Source: JADFNB01 sp036397455 (GTDB lineage: Bacteria; Gemmatimonadota; Gemmatimonadetes; Gemmatimonadales; GWC2-71-9). Taken from it: a DNA stretch of 64,000 nucleotides. The stretch covers positions 1 to 64,000 of the forward strand of contig DASWIX010000042.1 of NCBI GenBank assembly GCA_036397455.1, written 5' to 3'. This document shows, piece by piece, positions 24,828 through 33,570 of the stretch. A model generated the notes under the pieces. The model made no database searches and had not been told where the DNA came from. It saw nothing but the letters and a program-made list of their open reading frames with translations. The position numbers were made by a program, and so were the translations under genes. The stretch's first letter is position 1, and the number at the start of each line of letters is the position of its first letter.

Positions 24828-25622
24828 CTACGACGGCCCGGCGGCCAGCGTGTCCCGTTCCACCGTGATGATATGCGTGGACCGATTGTATGGGCCTATT
24901 ACGAATCGGCCAAGTTGGTCACGTAGCTCGAGGCGAATCGTGTGCGGACCGGGCGCAAGTCCAACCAGATAGTAGGGAACCCACAAGGACAGGTCTTCAG
25001 CCTGCGTGTCATCGATGGTCAGGCGCACCTTGAGTTTGCCCGGGCCGACCTGAGCGTTGCGGACGTGGAAGTCGACAAGAACGGAATCGGCGTCCGCGTC
25101 GCGATACGTTCCCATTGGGCGGCTGAACGTCAACAAGGCGGATCCCGGCACGATCGGCAGCGTCCCCGATTGCGTCTCGACGTAGAACTGCGCTGCTTCG
25201 AACGCCCCGGGGCCCTTGAGCCCCTCATGCCATTGCAGTGACGGGATCACCCGCACCGCATGCGGTCCCGGCGTCAGATTGCCCAAGTCCAGCGGTTTAT
25301 CGGCGTCATACACGGTCATGTACGGTTCGTCATCGACGATGATGTGCAGGTGCTGGCCGCCCTCGGCCAGCTGGATACCGCGCAGGTCGGCTCCCGGCGT
25401 GGCTACCCCCAGCTCGAAGCCCGAGAGAACGAGTTGCAGCTGGACGGGGTTCTGGACGACCTCGCCCGGCTGCGGGCTGATGATCGCGACGGCCACGCTC
25501 TGGGAGTATCCGCGCGTGTTGAACCCCGGGACCACTTCCACCCCGGCGTCACCATCCCGCGCACATCCCCCGGTCGCTGTCAGTAGCGCGAGCACCAACC
25601 CTCCCACGTATGGATACCGCAT
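24828..25622 (-). CDS. Lipoprotein of unknown function
   Basis: A 264-residue lipoprotein (lipobox TGGC in LLTATGGCARDG). It has two beta-sandwich-like segments. The first has ISPQPGEVVQNPVQLQLVLS, then GGQHLHIIVDDEPYMTVYD and LTPGPHAVRVIPS. The second has VDFHVRNAQVGPGKLKVRL and LAPGPHTIRLELRD. The repeated LxPGPHxxR pattern suggests two Ig-like domains from an internal duplication. AGGAGGTG precedes the ATG. No enzyme signature is visible. Confidence 0.7.
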   Translation of the reverse strand: MRYPYVGGLVLALLTATGGCARDGDAGVEVVPGFNTRGYSQSVAVAIISPQPGEVVQNPVQLQLVLSGFELGVATPGADLRGIQLAEGGQHLHIIVDDEPYMTVYDADKPLDLGNLTPGPHAVRVIPSLQWHEGLKGPGAFEAAQFYVETQSGTLPIVPGSALLTFSRPMGTYRDADADSVLVDFHVRNAQVGPGKLKVRLTIDDTQAEDLSLWVPYYLVGLAPGPHTIRLELRDQLGRFVIGPYNRSTHIITVERDTLAAGPS

Positions 25623-25928
25623 GCGATCACACCTCCTGTTTGGTCAACCAGAGTCTTGGCAGCCGCTGGTCTGCTTCAACAGGCCTCCGCTCGGGTCCGA
25701 AACCGCCGTGGAAGTTACTCACCCGCTTGGGGTTTCGTCGCCGAGATCATACTATCAGGGGTACGGGTTGGCACCACCGGCTTCGAAGCGGGTCGAGTGA
25801 CCGGCCTCCTTTACGCCGGTGGACGGAGTCGATACGACATATCTTCAACCGCTGGAAAGAGTTACGTCGAGCTGGCGACGAAGTGACGTTCATCCGGAGT
25901 GGCGCGAGTCTTGCTCGAAGGGATGCAC
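25623..25928. other. Divergent intergenic region, lipoprotein and pseudopilin operon
   Basis: 306 bases between divergent genes. TTGGGG (25727-25732), a 17-base spacer and TACTAT (25750-25755) make a moderate plus-strand promoter for the pseudopilin genes; it would give a leader of about 165 bases. I found no recognisable riboswitch core in that leader and no coding region. Confidence 0.35.
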
Positions 25929-26375
25929 ATGAGGCGTCGTGCCGGGTATTCGCTGATCGAACTGACAATCGTGCTGACCCTGATCGGGTTGATGGCGGCT
26001 ATCACGTTCGTTCGGGTCGCCCCCACGCTCGAGCGGACCCGGGTCCGCGGCGCGGCCAATGTCGTGGCCGGCGACCTGCAGTACGCTCAGGCGCTGGCGG
26101 CGCGCGACCGGATCCCGATCGTGTTTTCCGTGAACACCTCCACCAAGGTGCTGCAATTACGTAACCGATCCGGGACGACGATCTATCGCGAGCGCCAGTT
26201 TGGATCCGGGGGCACCTACGACTTGTCCGAGTTCGCCGCCGTCCCCGCGTCGATGGAGTTGTATCCGAACGGGGTCGCGAGCCAATCGACCACGTTCACC
26301 GTTGGGGTCGGCAACAACCGGCGGCGCGTAACCATGACGGTGGCGGGCCAGATTCGGGTGACCGTTGTCAACTAG
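25929..26375 (+). CDS. GspH/FimT-type pseudopilin
   Basis: A 148-residue type IV pilin-like protein. The class III signal is short and basic (MRRRAG), and prepilin peptidase would cut after Gly6, giving YSLIELTIVLTLIGL with Glu5 of the mature protein present. The usual first residue is Phe; here it is Tyr. A globular beta domain follows (RSGTTIYRERQFGSGG, VGNNRRRVTMTVAGQIRV), as in GspH/FimT. The ATG at 25929 is chosen because GAAGGG lies 6 bases upstream and the leader peptide then has normal length. It is the first of four overlapping pseudopilin genes. Confidence 0.85.
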   Translation: MRRRAGYSLIELTIVLTLIGLMAAITFVRVAPTLERTRVRGAANVVAGDLQYAQALAARDRIPIVFSVNTSTKVLQLRNRSGTTIYRERQFGSGGTYDLSEFAAVPASMELYPNGVASQSTTFTVGVGNNRRRVTMTVAGQIRVTVVN

Positions 26376-26766
26376 ACTCAAGAACCGGCGAGGTATCTCA
26401 CTCGTCGAGGTGATGGTCGCGCTGGCGATCCTGAGCACGGTGCTCATGTCCCTGGCCGGATTGGTCTGGCAGATGGCCAACCACTCGCGTGACGCGGGGA
26501 TGGCGGCGTTACGAACCGCGGCCCTGGAGAGCGCGTCGGCAATGGCACAGACCGCGGCGTGGGACAGCCTCGGCACGCTTGTCGGGTGCACCGCCAATAC
26601 CGTCGCGCAACTCCAGTACACGCAGTGCACGCAGTTGGTGACGGTGAACACGCGGACGAAGGAGGTTCGGGTGATCGTGGTCCCAACAAACCAGGCGTCG
26701 CTTCGCCCCGATACGCTGGTCGTGCGGCGGACGAAGCCGCACAAGGCCTCGACCTTGCACTCATGA
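26365..26766 (+). CDS. PilV-type minor pseudopilin
   Basis: A 133-residue protein with a prepilin signal: LKNRRG then ISLVEVMVALAILSTVLMSL, with Glu at mature position 5. The pattern GISLVEVMVALAIL is typical of PilV/GspI minor subunits that initiate the pseudopilus. The remaining domain is small, with a Cys pair (GCTANTV, QCTQL). The likely start is TTG at 26365, inside the end of the previous gene, which gives a 9-residue leader. Confidence 0.8.
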   Translation: MSTRLKNRRGISLVEVMVALAILSTVLMSLAGLVWQMANHSRDAGMAALRTAALESASAMAQTAAWDSLGTLVGCTANTVAQLQYTQCTQLVTVNTRTKEVRVIVVPTNQASLRPDTLVVRRTKPHKASTLHS

Positions 26767-27566
26767 GCCGCGCTCGCAAGGGGTTTTCGCTCATCGAACT
26801 GCTCGTCACGCTGGCGGTCACGGCGGTGCTGGGCACGGCCCTTGCCCGCTTCGTGATCAGCAATTCTCGCTTCGTGTCCCTGCAGGAAACCCAGATGGAC
26901 GCGCGTCAGGTGACGCGGGCGGCCATGAACGTCATGATTCCCGAGTTCCGACGCGTCACGTTCGGTGGCATCACGGCAGCCACGACCAGCGCGGTGACCG
27001 TCCGCTCGCCGATCGCGTTCGGTACGTTGTGCAGCGACACCGTGGCGGCCATGCTCCCGACCGATTCCGTGCTGCTTGCGTCGACCGTGAACGGGGCCGC
27101 GTGGCGGCAGACCGACGGGACGTACGCGTTCGCCCCGGGGGTCACCGTGACGATGTCCGGAGCGCTCTCGGATTGCACGGCCGACAGCATTCGTGTGATC
27201 CCGGGCGGGAGCCTGATTACGATCAGCGGGCCCTCGCTCGGACCCGCCGGGAGCATCGTCTATCTCTATCAGCAAGTTCGGTACACATTCGAGCCGTCGC
27301 TCGTGCTTACCGGGCGTACGGCCCTCACCCGTACCGTGGGAGGCGGATCGTTCGAAGAAATCCTCGTGCCGTTGGGTGACAGTTCGGGATTCCGGTATCT
27401 CGTGGGCAACAACTTGACGCCCCAGGCCTCACCCTCGTTCACCGATATCCGGGGGATCGAGTTGCGTCTCGTCGGCGAGAGTGTAGCGACGCCGCGCGGA
27501 AACGTCCGTCCCTCGCAGTACGACGTGACGGTCAAGGTACCGTTCATGAACATCGAGGGATCGTGA
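26763..27566 (+). CDS. PilW/GspJ-type minor pseudopilin
   Basis: A 267-residue protein starting MSRARKGFSLIELLVTLAV, a canonical prepilin signal with cleavage after Gly7 and Glu5 present. A long globular domain follows. Within it IPEFRRVTF resembles the start of PilW/GspJ domains, and the C-terminus has DIRGIELRLVGES and YDVTVKVPFMNIEGS. The ATG overlaps the preceding stop as ATGA. It is probably part of the tip or initiation complex with its neighbours. Confidence 0.82.
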   Translation: MSRARKGFSLIELLVTLAVTAVLGTALARFVISNSRFVSLQETQMDARQVTRAAMNVMIPEFRRVTFGGITAATTSAVTVRSPIAFGTLCSDTVAAMLPTDSVLLASTVNGAAWRQTDGTYAFAPGVTVTMSGALSDCTADSIRVIPGGSLITISGPSLGPAGSIVYLYQQVRYTFEPSLVLTGRTALTRTVGGGSFEEILVPLGDSSGFRYLVGNNLTPQASPSFTDIRGIELRLVGESVATPRGNVRPSQYDVTVKVPFMNIEGS

Positions 27567-28654
27567 TGGGTCGCCTTGGTGATCGTCGCGGCTTTGCGCT
27601 GCCGCTCACGATCCTGCTGATCGCCCTGCTGACGGTGATGCTGTCGAGCGGATTTGCCAGGGTCCGGGCGGATCGACAGGTGGCGAACGCCAGCACGGAC
27701 ATGGCCGCGGCCGTCGCCGTCGCACAGAGCGGGCTGCAGTCGTACCTGGGAACCCTGAATACGGACGCGTGCGAGCGGCCGATACGGCCATCGGATGGCG
27801 ATTCGACGCGGATCAACGTGACCGGTGGATACGCGGACGTCGTCGCGTACGTGGCACAGCGCCCGCTGGATACGCTCGCCAACTGGTTGTACGTCGTGCG
27901 CTCCACCGGCTATGTGATCAATCCCTCCAGTTCCGTACGCCAGGCAAAACGCACCGTCGCCCAGTTCGCGCAGTGGCAGTCCGGCACGATCGACATGCCG
28001 GCCGCCTTCGTCGCGGCCAATGGACTCACCCGGGCCTCGGGCGGAAGTGGCCAGCTCCACGGGGCGGACGAGAATTGGCCGTCGTCGTGCCGTATCCCAA
28101 ATCGGTACGGCGTGCTCACACCGTCAGATGGCGTTCCGTCCCCGCTCACCGACTTCAATCTGACAGGCGTGTCGCCGTACGTGCAGGGATGGTCCAATCC
28201 AAAGAACGTCGCCGACTCCACTCACGTCGATTGGTTCGAGACGATCACCGGCGTGCTCGAACCCGATTACACCACGATCCAGACCGGCAACTGGAACTAC
28301 CCGGTGATGGTGGTCCCCGGCAACGCGACCCTCGGGCTTCCGGGACAGACAACGTACGGGACGGGCCTGCTGGTGGTCGGCAACACGCTCACCATTCAGG
28401 GGAACTTCGTGCAGTGGTACGGCGTGATTCTGGTCGGCGGGCGCATCCGGTTCGACGCGAACGATCAGCGATTCGACGGATACATCGCCTCCGGTTTGAA
28501 CGCCCAATTGGGCATCGCGGCCGGTTCGGGACAAATCGGTGGGAACTACCTGGACATCGACCTGAATTCCTCCTTCATCCGCCAGGCCATGGCACCACTG
28601 TCCGGGTTCGCGCCGATCGGCAATGCCTGGACCGACGGCTGGAAGGACTACTAG
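27566..28654 (+). CDS. PilX/GspK-like tip pseudopilin lacking Glu5
   Basis: A 362-residue protein. The leader MGRLGDRRG is followed by FALPLTILLIALLTVMLSS, so mature position 5 is Leu, not Glu. In GspK the same loss fits a tip position with nothing above it. The helix is followed by a PilX-type segment (ADRQVANASTDMAAAVAVAQ SG) and a large domain ending in repeats such as GTGLLVVGNTLTIQGNFVQW and GVILVGGRIRFDAN that look beta-helical. The start is the ATG at 27566 (TGATG overlap); GTG at 27563 is also possible. It is the last gene of the set. Confidence 0.75.
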   Translation: MGRLGDRRGFALPLTILLIALLTVMLSSGFARVRADRQVANASTDMAAAVAVAQSGLQSYLGTLNTDACERPIRPSDGDSTRINVTGGYADVVAYVAQRPLDTLANWLYVVRSTGYVINPSSSVRQAKRTVAQFAQWQSGTIDMPAAFVAANGLTRASGGSGQLHGADENWPSSCRIPNRYGVLTPSDGVPSPLTDFNLTGVSPYVQGWSNPKNVADSTHVDWFETITGVLEPDYTTIQTGNWNYPVMVVPGNATLGLPGQTTYGTGLLVVGNTLTIQGNFVQWYGVILVGGRIRFDANDQRFDGYIASGLNAQLGIAAGSGQIGGNYLDIDLNSSFIRQAMAPLSGFAPIGNAWTDGWKDY

Positions 28655-28719
28655 CGCTCGTCCTGCGTGACGCCCGACTAGATTCCAGTCCAACCCGACC
28701 GACGGAGCACCCCTCCCCA

Positions 28720-29886
28720 ATGCCTGCGGATTCGACCACGATCCCGCCGCTCACCTCATTGACTGAGGACGAACGGATGTTTCGCGACGCCATTCGCGAC
28801 TTTGCCTCCAGCGAGATCGCGCCACACGTATCCCGCATGGATCACATGGCCGAGTACGATCAGTCGTTGATTCCCAAGTTCGCCGAGTTGGGACTGATGG
28901 GCATCGATATTCCCGAGCAGTACGGTGGAGCGGGTGGGACGTTCTTCATGAGCGTCCTGGCGGTGGAAGAGCTCGCCGCCGTGGACGCGGCCACCGCGGT
29001 CATGCTGGACGTACACAACACGCTGGTGAACGTGGCCACGCATACCTGGGGAAACGACGAACTCCGGGCGCGGTATCTCCCGCGCCTCGCCGCGGGCGAG
29101 CTCGGCGCGTACGCCCTCTCGGAGGCGAATTCCGGCTCGGATGCGTTCGCGCTGGAAGCCCGTGCCGAGCGCCGCGGTGACGCGTGGGTACTGAACGGAC
29201 AGAAGTTATGGATTACCAACGGCGCCGAAGCCAACCTGTTCGTCGTCTTTGCCACTGTGGACCCCACGAAGGGATACAAGGGGATCACCGCCTTCATGGT
29301 GGAACGCAGCAATCCGGGCCTGACGGTGGGCAAGAAGGAGGACAAGCTCGGCATCCGGGCGTCGAGCACGACCGAGGTCGTGCTCGAGGACTGCATCGTA
29401 CCCGATGCCGATGTCATCGGCGATGTCGGCAAGGGATACAAGGTCGCCATCGAGACGCTGAACGCCGGGCGGGTGGGCATCGGCGCGCAGATGCTCGGCG
29501 TGGCGCGGGGCGCCCTCGACGCGTCGATCAAGTACGTCAAGGAGCGGCAGCAATTCGGTCGGCCGATCGGCGAGTTCCAGGGCGTCCAGTTTCAACTTGC
29601 GCAGGCAGCAACGGAAATCGTAGCAACGCGACTGCTCGTCTATAATGCCGCACGCCTCAAGGATGCGGGCGCGCCCTTCATGGTCGAAGGGGGCATGGCC
29701 AAACTGTATGCCTCTCAGGCCGCCGAGCGCATGACGAGCCTCGCGGTCGAGTTGTTCGGGGGGTACGGATACACCAAGGAATACCCTGTCGAGAAGTACT
29801 TCCGCGACGCGAAGATCGGCGCGATCTACGAGGGGACCAGCAACATGCAGTTGCAAACCATCGCCAAGGCCCTGCTACAGGACTGA
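28720..29886 (+). CDS. Acyl-CoA dehydrogenase (short/branched-chain type)
   Basis: A 388-residue FAD enzyme that desaturates acyl-CoA at the 2,3 bond. The family blocks are in order: IPEQYGGAGGT, AYALSEANSGSDAF, KLWITNGAEANLFVVF, KYVKERQQFGRPIGEFQGVQ, ELFGGYGYTKEYPVEKYFRD, and the catalytic Glu in AIYEGTSNMQLQTIAK. The segment VMLDVHNTLVN is seen in short-chain and 2-methyl-branched-chain enzymes. It follows the pseudopilin genes on the same strand but has its own 65-base gap and no functional link to them. Electron transfer flavoprotein genes are not in the window. Confidence 0.95.
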   Translation: MPADSTTIPPLTSLTEDERMFRDAIRDFASSEIAPHVSRMDHMAEYDQSLIPKFAELGLMGIDIPEQYGGAGGTFFMSVLAVEELAAVDAATAVMLDVHNTLVNVATHTWGNDELRARYLPRLAAGELGAYALSEANSGSDAFALEARAERRGDAWVLNGQKLWITNGAEANLFVVFATVDPTKGYKGITAFMVERSNPGLTVGKKEDKLGIRASSTTEVVLEDCIVPDADVIGDVGKGYKVAIETLNAGRVGIGAQMLGVARGALDASIKYVKERQQFGRPIGEFQGVQFQLAQAATEIVATRLLVYNAARLKDAGAPFMVEGGMAKLYASQAAERMTSLAVELFGGYGYTKEYPVEKYFRDAKIGAIYEGTSNMQLQTIAKALLQD

Positions 29887-29889
29887 CGG

Positions 29890-31338
29890 CTACGTCAGCG
29901 CCTCGAGCGTCGCTGTGAGCCAGCGGTAGAATCGCTCCACCGAGGCCATATGCACGCGCTCATCCGGTGAGTGCGGAAACTCGATTTGCGGTCCGATCGA
30001 CACCATGTCGGTTCCCGGGATTTTCTCGCCGATGATGCCACACTCCAGCCCGGCATGAATCGCCTTCACCGCGGGTTCCGCGCCAAACAGCCGCGCGTGC
30101 ATCTGTTTGACGGTCCCAAGCAGCGCTGAGGTCAGGTCGGGTTGCCACCCGGGATAACCGTCGCCTTCCACGACCGTGGCGCCGGCGAGTTCCGCGACGG
30201 CGCGAATCTCCCCTCGCAGCGCCGCAATCGCGCTCGCCACCGAGGAACGGCTGCTCATCCCGATCTCGATCGACTCCGCGTGCACCCGCACGGTGGCAAC
30301 GTTCGTACTGGTCTCGACCAGTTCGGGGATTTCGTGACTCATACGGACCACCCCGTGCGGCAGACTCGCGATGAGATTCATGACTCGCGACGTCGTTTTC
30401 GCCTCCCAGACCGATGACGGTAGCTCCACGTCGTCGATGGCGAGGTTCATGTCGGGATCGACGCGCGTTTCCGCCTGGAATGCCGCGGCCTCGCCCCGCA
30501 CGGCGGCCGCGAGGCGGTCGCGTACCTCACTCGCCACCACGACCACCGCGGTTGCCTCTCGCGGGATCGCGTTGTGGGCGTTTCCTCCTTCGAGCCGTTC
30601 GACGAGAAACGGCGTCACCCGGTGGGCGGCGAGCAGTGCCCGGGTGAGAAGCTTGATCGCGTTCCCTCGCTGGAGGTGGATGTCGCAACCGGAGTGTCCC
30701 CCTTTGAGACCGCGGAGCCGGATACGGAGGGCGATCGTGTCCGGCGGCGGTGCCGCCGCTTTTGTCCGCAGGGTCAGCGTGGAATCTCCCCCACCGGCGC
30801 AGCCCACGTACACCGCGCCTTCTTCCTCGGAATCCAGATTGATGAGCCGCCGTCCCGAGAGCAGGCGGGTGTCCAACTGCGCCGCTCCCGTGAGCCCTGT
30901 TTCCTCGTCGACCGTAAACAGCAATTCCAAAGGCCCGTGGGCGACATCCGCCGTTTCCATGAGCGCCAGCATCGTCGCGACGCCGATCCCGTTGTCCGAT
31001 CCCAGCGTGGTACCCGTGGCCTTGAGGTAGTCACCATCCCGCAGCGGAATGATCGGGTCCCGAGTGAAGTCATGCGTGACATCCGCATTCTTCTCATTCA
31101 CCATGTCCAGGTGGGCCTGGAGAATGGTGGCCCCCACGGCTTCCCGGCCCGCGGTTGCCGGCTTGGTGACCACGACGTTCCCGGCCGCGTCGACCCGGCA
31201 CGGGAGACCGGATCGGTCTGCCAGGCGCGCAACGTGGGTCCGCATCTGCGCTTCATTCTTCGATCCGCGCGGGATCGTGAGAATGTCGTCGAAATGGCGC
31301 CACAGCCCGATCGGCTCGAACGTCGCGACGAACGTCAT
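29890..31338 (-). CDS. pepD: Aminoacyl-histidine dipeptidase (Xaa-His dipeptidase, M20C)
   Basis: A 482-residue cytosolic di-zinc dipeptidase. The zinc and catalytic motifs are ILQAHLDMVNEKN (HxD), TLGSDNGIGVA (bridging Asp), VDEETGLTGA (catalytic Glu pair), NLDSEEEG, and a final His in IHAGLECGI. The length suits PepD/carnosinase-like enzymes. The start is the ATG with a strong GAGGAGGGG ribosome site. It is divergent from an oligopeptide transporter gene and would hydrolyse dipeptides that it delivers. Confidence 0.95.
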   Translation of the reverse strand: MTFVATFEPIGLWRHFDDILTIPRGSKNEAQMRTHVARLADRSGLPCRVDAAGNVVVTKPATAGREAVGATILQAHLDMVNEKNADVTHDFTRDPIIPLRDGDYLKATGTTLGSDNGIGVATMLALMETADVAHGPLELLFTVDEETGLTGAAQLDTRLLSGRRLINLDSEEEGAVYVGCAGGGDSTLTLRTKAAAPPPDTIALRIRLRGLKGGHSGCDIHLQRGNAIKLLTRALLAAHRVTPFLVERLEGGNAHNAIPREATAVVVVASEVRDRLAAAVRGEAAAFQAETRVDPDMNLAIDDVELPSSVWEAKTTSRVMNLIASLPHGVVRMSHEIPELVETSTNVATVRVHAESIEIGMSSRSSVASAIAALRGEIRAVAELAGATVVEGDGYPGWQPDLTSALLGTVKQMHARLFGAEPAVKAIHAGLECGIIGEKIPGTDMVSIGPQIEFPHSPDERVHMASVERFYRWLTATLEALT

Positions 31339-31449
31339 GTCCCCTCCTCGTAGACCCGGAACGTAACCACCGGAACCGGCGGGCACGAGCGATCCCCAGT
31401 CTCCCCCTCGCCGGCGCGCGGCGCCATGCCGCGCGCGCGTGGCTGTCGT

Positions 31450-31478
31450 TTGACGTCTCCCTGGGCGCGGGCTACTAT
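31450..31478 (+). promoter_or_regulatory. Sigma-70 promoter of the OPT transporter gene
   Basis: TTGACG (31450-31455), a spacer of exactly 17 bases and TACTAT (31473-31478) give one of the best promoter matches in the window. Transcription would start near 31485, leaving a leader of about 27 bases with a TGAGGACCT ribosome site. Confidence 0.7.
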
Positions 31479-31511
31479 GTGCCGGTCTTCGTCACCTTGG
31501 AATGAGGACCT

Positions 31512-33497
31512 ATGGCTGACAAACCGTTCGCGCCCTTCGTGCCGGCGTCCGAGACGCTCCGCGAGCTCTCAGTGAAGGCCGTCGGACTCGGCGTGATCAT
31601 GGCGGTAGTACTCGGCGCGGCGAATGCGTACGTGGGAATGAAAGCGGGCCTGACCGTGGCCGCGACCTTCCCGGCGGCCGTCGTCGCGATGGCGGTCCTG
31701 CGCATGTTCCGAGGATCGATCCTCGAGGAAAACCTCTCGCGGACCACGGCATCGGTGGGTGAGGCCCTCGTGGCGGGCGCGATCTTCACGCTCCCCGCCT
31801 TTCTGATCAGCGGCGCGTGGGACGAACTGCGGTACATCGAGAGTACGGCCATCATGTTGATCGGTGGGACACTTGGCGTGCTGTTCGTCATCGTCCTGCG
31901 GCGCACGCTGGTCGTGGAGGCCGACCTGCCGTTCCCCGAGAGCGTCGCGGCCGCCGAGATCGTGAAGGCGGGCCAAGGCGGACAAACCGGCGCCGCGTAC
32001 CTGTTCGGTTCGATGGGAATCGCCGGGCTCTGGGAGCTACTCAAGAACACCAACGGCATCCAGTTCGTGCAGGACTCGATGACGACGTTCACGACGTTCG
32101 GACGCTCGACGATCGTGATGTTCCAGCAACGCCTCGAATACGCAGGGGGCATGTTGCTGGCCACGCCGTCGGCGTCCCCGATGCTCATCGGCGTCGGCTA
32201 CATCGTCGGCACACGGATCTCGGCCGTGCTGTTCTGCGGAGCGGTGCTGGGATGGTTGATGATGGTGCCGCTCGCGCTGTTCCTCAACCCGGGTATCGTC
32301 GCGGCGGTGGGGAGCGGTCACGACATGGCCGAACTCGCGACGGAGATCTGGTCTCGCCAGATCCGGCCGGTGGCGGTGGGGACCATGATCGTCGCCGCGT
32401 TCTACACCCTGTTCAACCTGCGCCATTCGCTGATCGCGGGCATCGGCAAGGCGATTGAGCACATCAATCTGGGAACCGCGGCGGCCGTCGAGCGCACCGA
32501 TCTCGATCTCAACCTCAAGAAGGTGTTTGCGGCGGTACTCGCGGTCTCCGTCGCGACCTTCGTGCTGTACTACCACTTCGCGCAGAACCTGGTGGGCGCC
32601 CTCGTGCTCACCCTCGTGATGGTCGTGATCGGGTTTCTCTTCTCAGCCGTGGCCGGCTATCTCGTCGCCCTGATCGGCAGCTCCAACAATCCGATCTCCG
32701 GCCTCACCCTGAGCGCGCTCATCATCGCCGCGGTGCTCATGGTCTTTCTCGGTGTGACGGACGTGCATGGTGTGGCAGCCGTCCTGGGCGTCGCGGGAGT
32801 CGTCTGCTGCGCCGCCGGGATCGCCGGCGACATGATGCAGGACCTCAAGGTGGGGCACATTCTCGGTGGCACCCCGTGGAAGATGCAGGTCGGCGAGATC
32901 ATCGGCGTCATCTTCGCCGCCATGGTCATGACCTTCCCGCTCATCGCGCTGCACCGGGTCTACACGATCGGGTCCGCCGAGCTCCCGGCACCCCAGGCCG
33001 GACTGATGGCGCTGATGGCCAAGGGGATCGTGGCCGGCGAAATGGCGTGGCCACTCATTGTGGTCGGCATGTTCCTGGCGGTGGCGCTGATCCTCATCAA
33101 GGCGCCGGCACCAATGCTGGTTGCGGTGGGGATGTACCTGCCGTTTCAGTCGACGGCTGCCATCTTCGTCGGCGGCATCATCAGGTGGCTGTTCGACCTT
33201 CGCATGAAACGTCTCGGCGCGACGGACCAGGAGCGCGCGCGGGCCGAGAACACGGGCGTGCTGGTCTCCTCCGGGTTCATCGCCGGGGAATCGCTGATGG
33301 CGGTGCTACTGGCCCTGTTCGTCATCGGCGGCGACTTCGCGCCGTGGCTGCTCGGATTTCAGCGGTTGAGCGGCGGATTCGCACCGAGTTTCCTGTTGAG
33401 CTTGCTCGTATATCCTTTGGTGATCTACGCGCTGGTGTTCTTTGCGGCCAGGACGGGCCGCGAGGGGACGGGACCGTCGGTCAAGATCGCGGAGTAA
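31512..33497 (+). CDS. OPT family oligopeptide transporter
   Basis: A 661-residue membrane protein with many transmembrane helices. Family segments include VLGAANAYVGMKAGLTVAA near the N-terminus, then GNNP-like GSSNNPISGLTLSALIIAA, CCAAGIAGDMMQDLKVGHIL and PAPMLVAVGMYLPFQSTAAI. OPT proteins use the proton gradient to import oligopeptides or metal chelates. It has a strong promoter of its own and ends at a hairpin. The divergent dipeptidase and nearby M42 aminopeptidase support peptide uptake and use as an inference. Confidence 0.93.
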   Translation: MADKPFAPFVPASETLRELSVKAVGLGVIMAVVLGAANAYVGMKAGLTVAATFPAAVVAMAVLRMFRGSILEENLSRTTASVGEALVAGAIFTLPAFLISGAWDELRYIESTAIMLIGGTLGVLFVIVLRRTLVVEADLPFPESVAAAEIVKAGQGGQTGAAYLFGSMGIAGLWELLKNTNGIQFVQDSMTTFTTFGRSTIVMFQQRLEYAGGMLLATPSASPMLIGVGYIVGTRISAVLFCGAVLGWLMMVPLALFLNPGIVAAVGSGHDMAELATEIWSRQIRPVAVGTMIVAAFYTLFNLRHSLIAGIGKAIEHINLGTAAAVERTDLDLNLKKVFAAVLAVSVATFVLYYHFAQNLVGALVLTLVMVVIGFLFSAVAGYLVALIGSSNNPISGLTLSALIIAAVLMVFLGVTDVHGVAAVLGVAGVVCCAAGIAGDMMQDLKVGHILGGTPWKMQVGEIIGVIFAAMVMTFPLIALHRVYTIGSAELPAPQAGLMALMAKGIVAGEMAWPLIVVGMFLAVALILIKAPAPMLVAVGMYLPFQSTAAIFVGGIIRWLFDLRMKRLGATDQERARAENTGVLVSSGFIAGESLMAVLLALFVIGGDFAPWLLGFQRLSGGFAPSFLLSLLVYPLVIYALVFFAARTGREGTGPSVKIAE

Positions 33498-33515
33498 CGA
33501 TTGACAGGACGTGAC

Positions 33516-33548
33516 GGCAACCGCCTCCCCAAGCAGGAGGCGGTTGTC
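33516..33548 (+). terminator. Strong hairpin after the OPT gene
   Basis: GGCAACCGCCTCC (33516-33528) pairs with GGAGGCGGTTGTC (33536-33548) through 13 base pairs including one G-T, with a 7-base loop. It begins 19 bases after the OPT stop. There is no T-run, but the strength and position suggest transcription termination. It argues against starting the next gene upstream of it. Confidence 0.65.
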
Positions 33549-33570
33549 GCCTCCGGGAACGGGTGCTGAA

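Noticed and set aside
25769..25785. TGGCAC resembling the -24 element of a sigma-54 promoter ahead of the pseudopilin operon.
   Set aside because: The required GC element at -12 (TTGC) is missing at the proper spacing.
25762..25928. Possible c-di-GMP riboswitch in the pseudopilin leader, as in some Geobacter pilin genes.
   Set aside because: The GEMM-I core sequences (such as GGGACGCAAAGCC) and conserved loops are not present on the coding strand.
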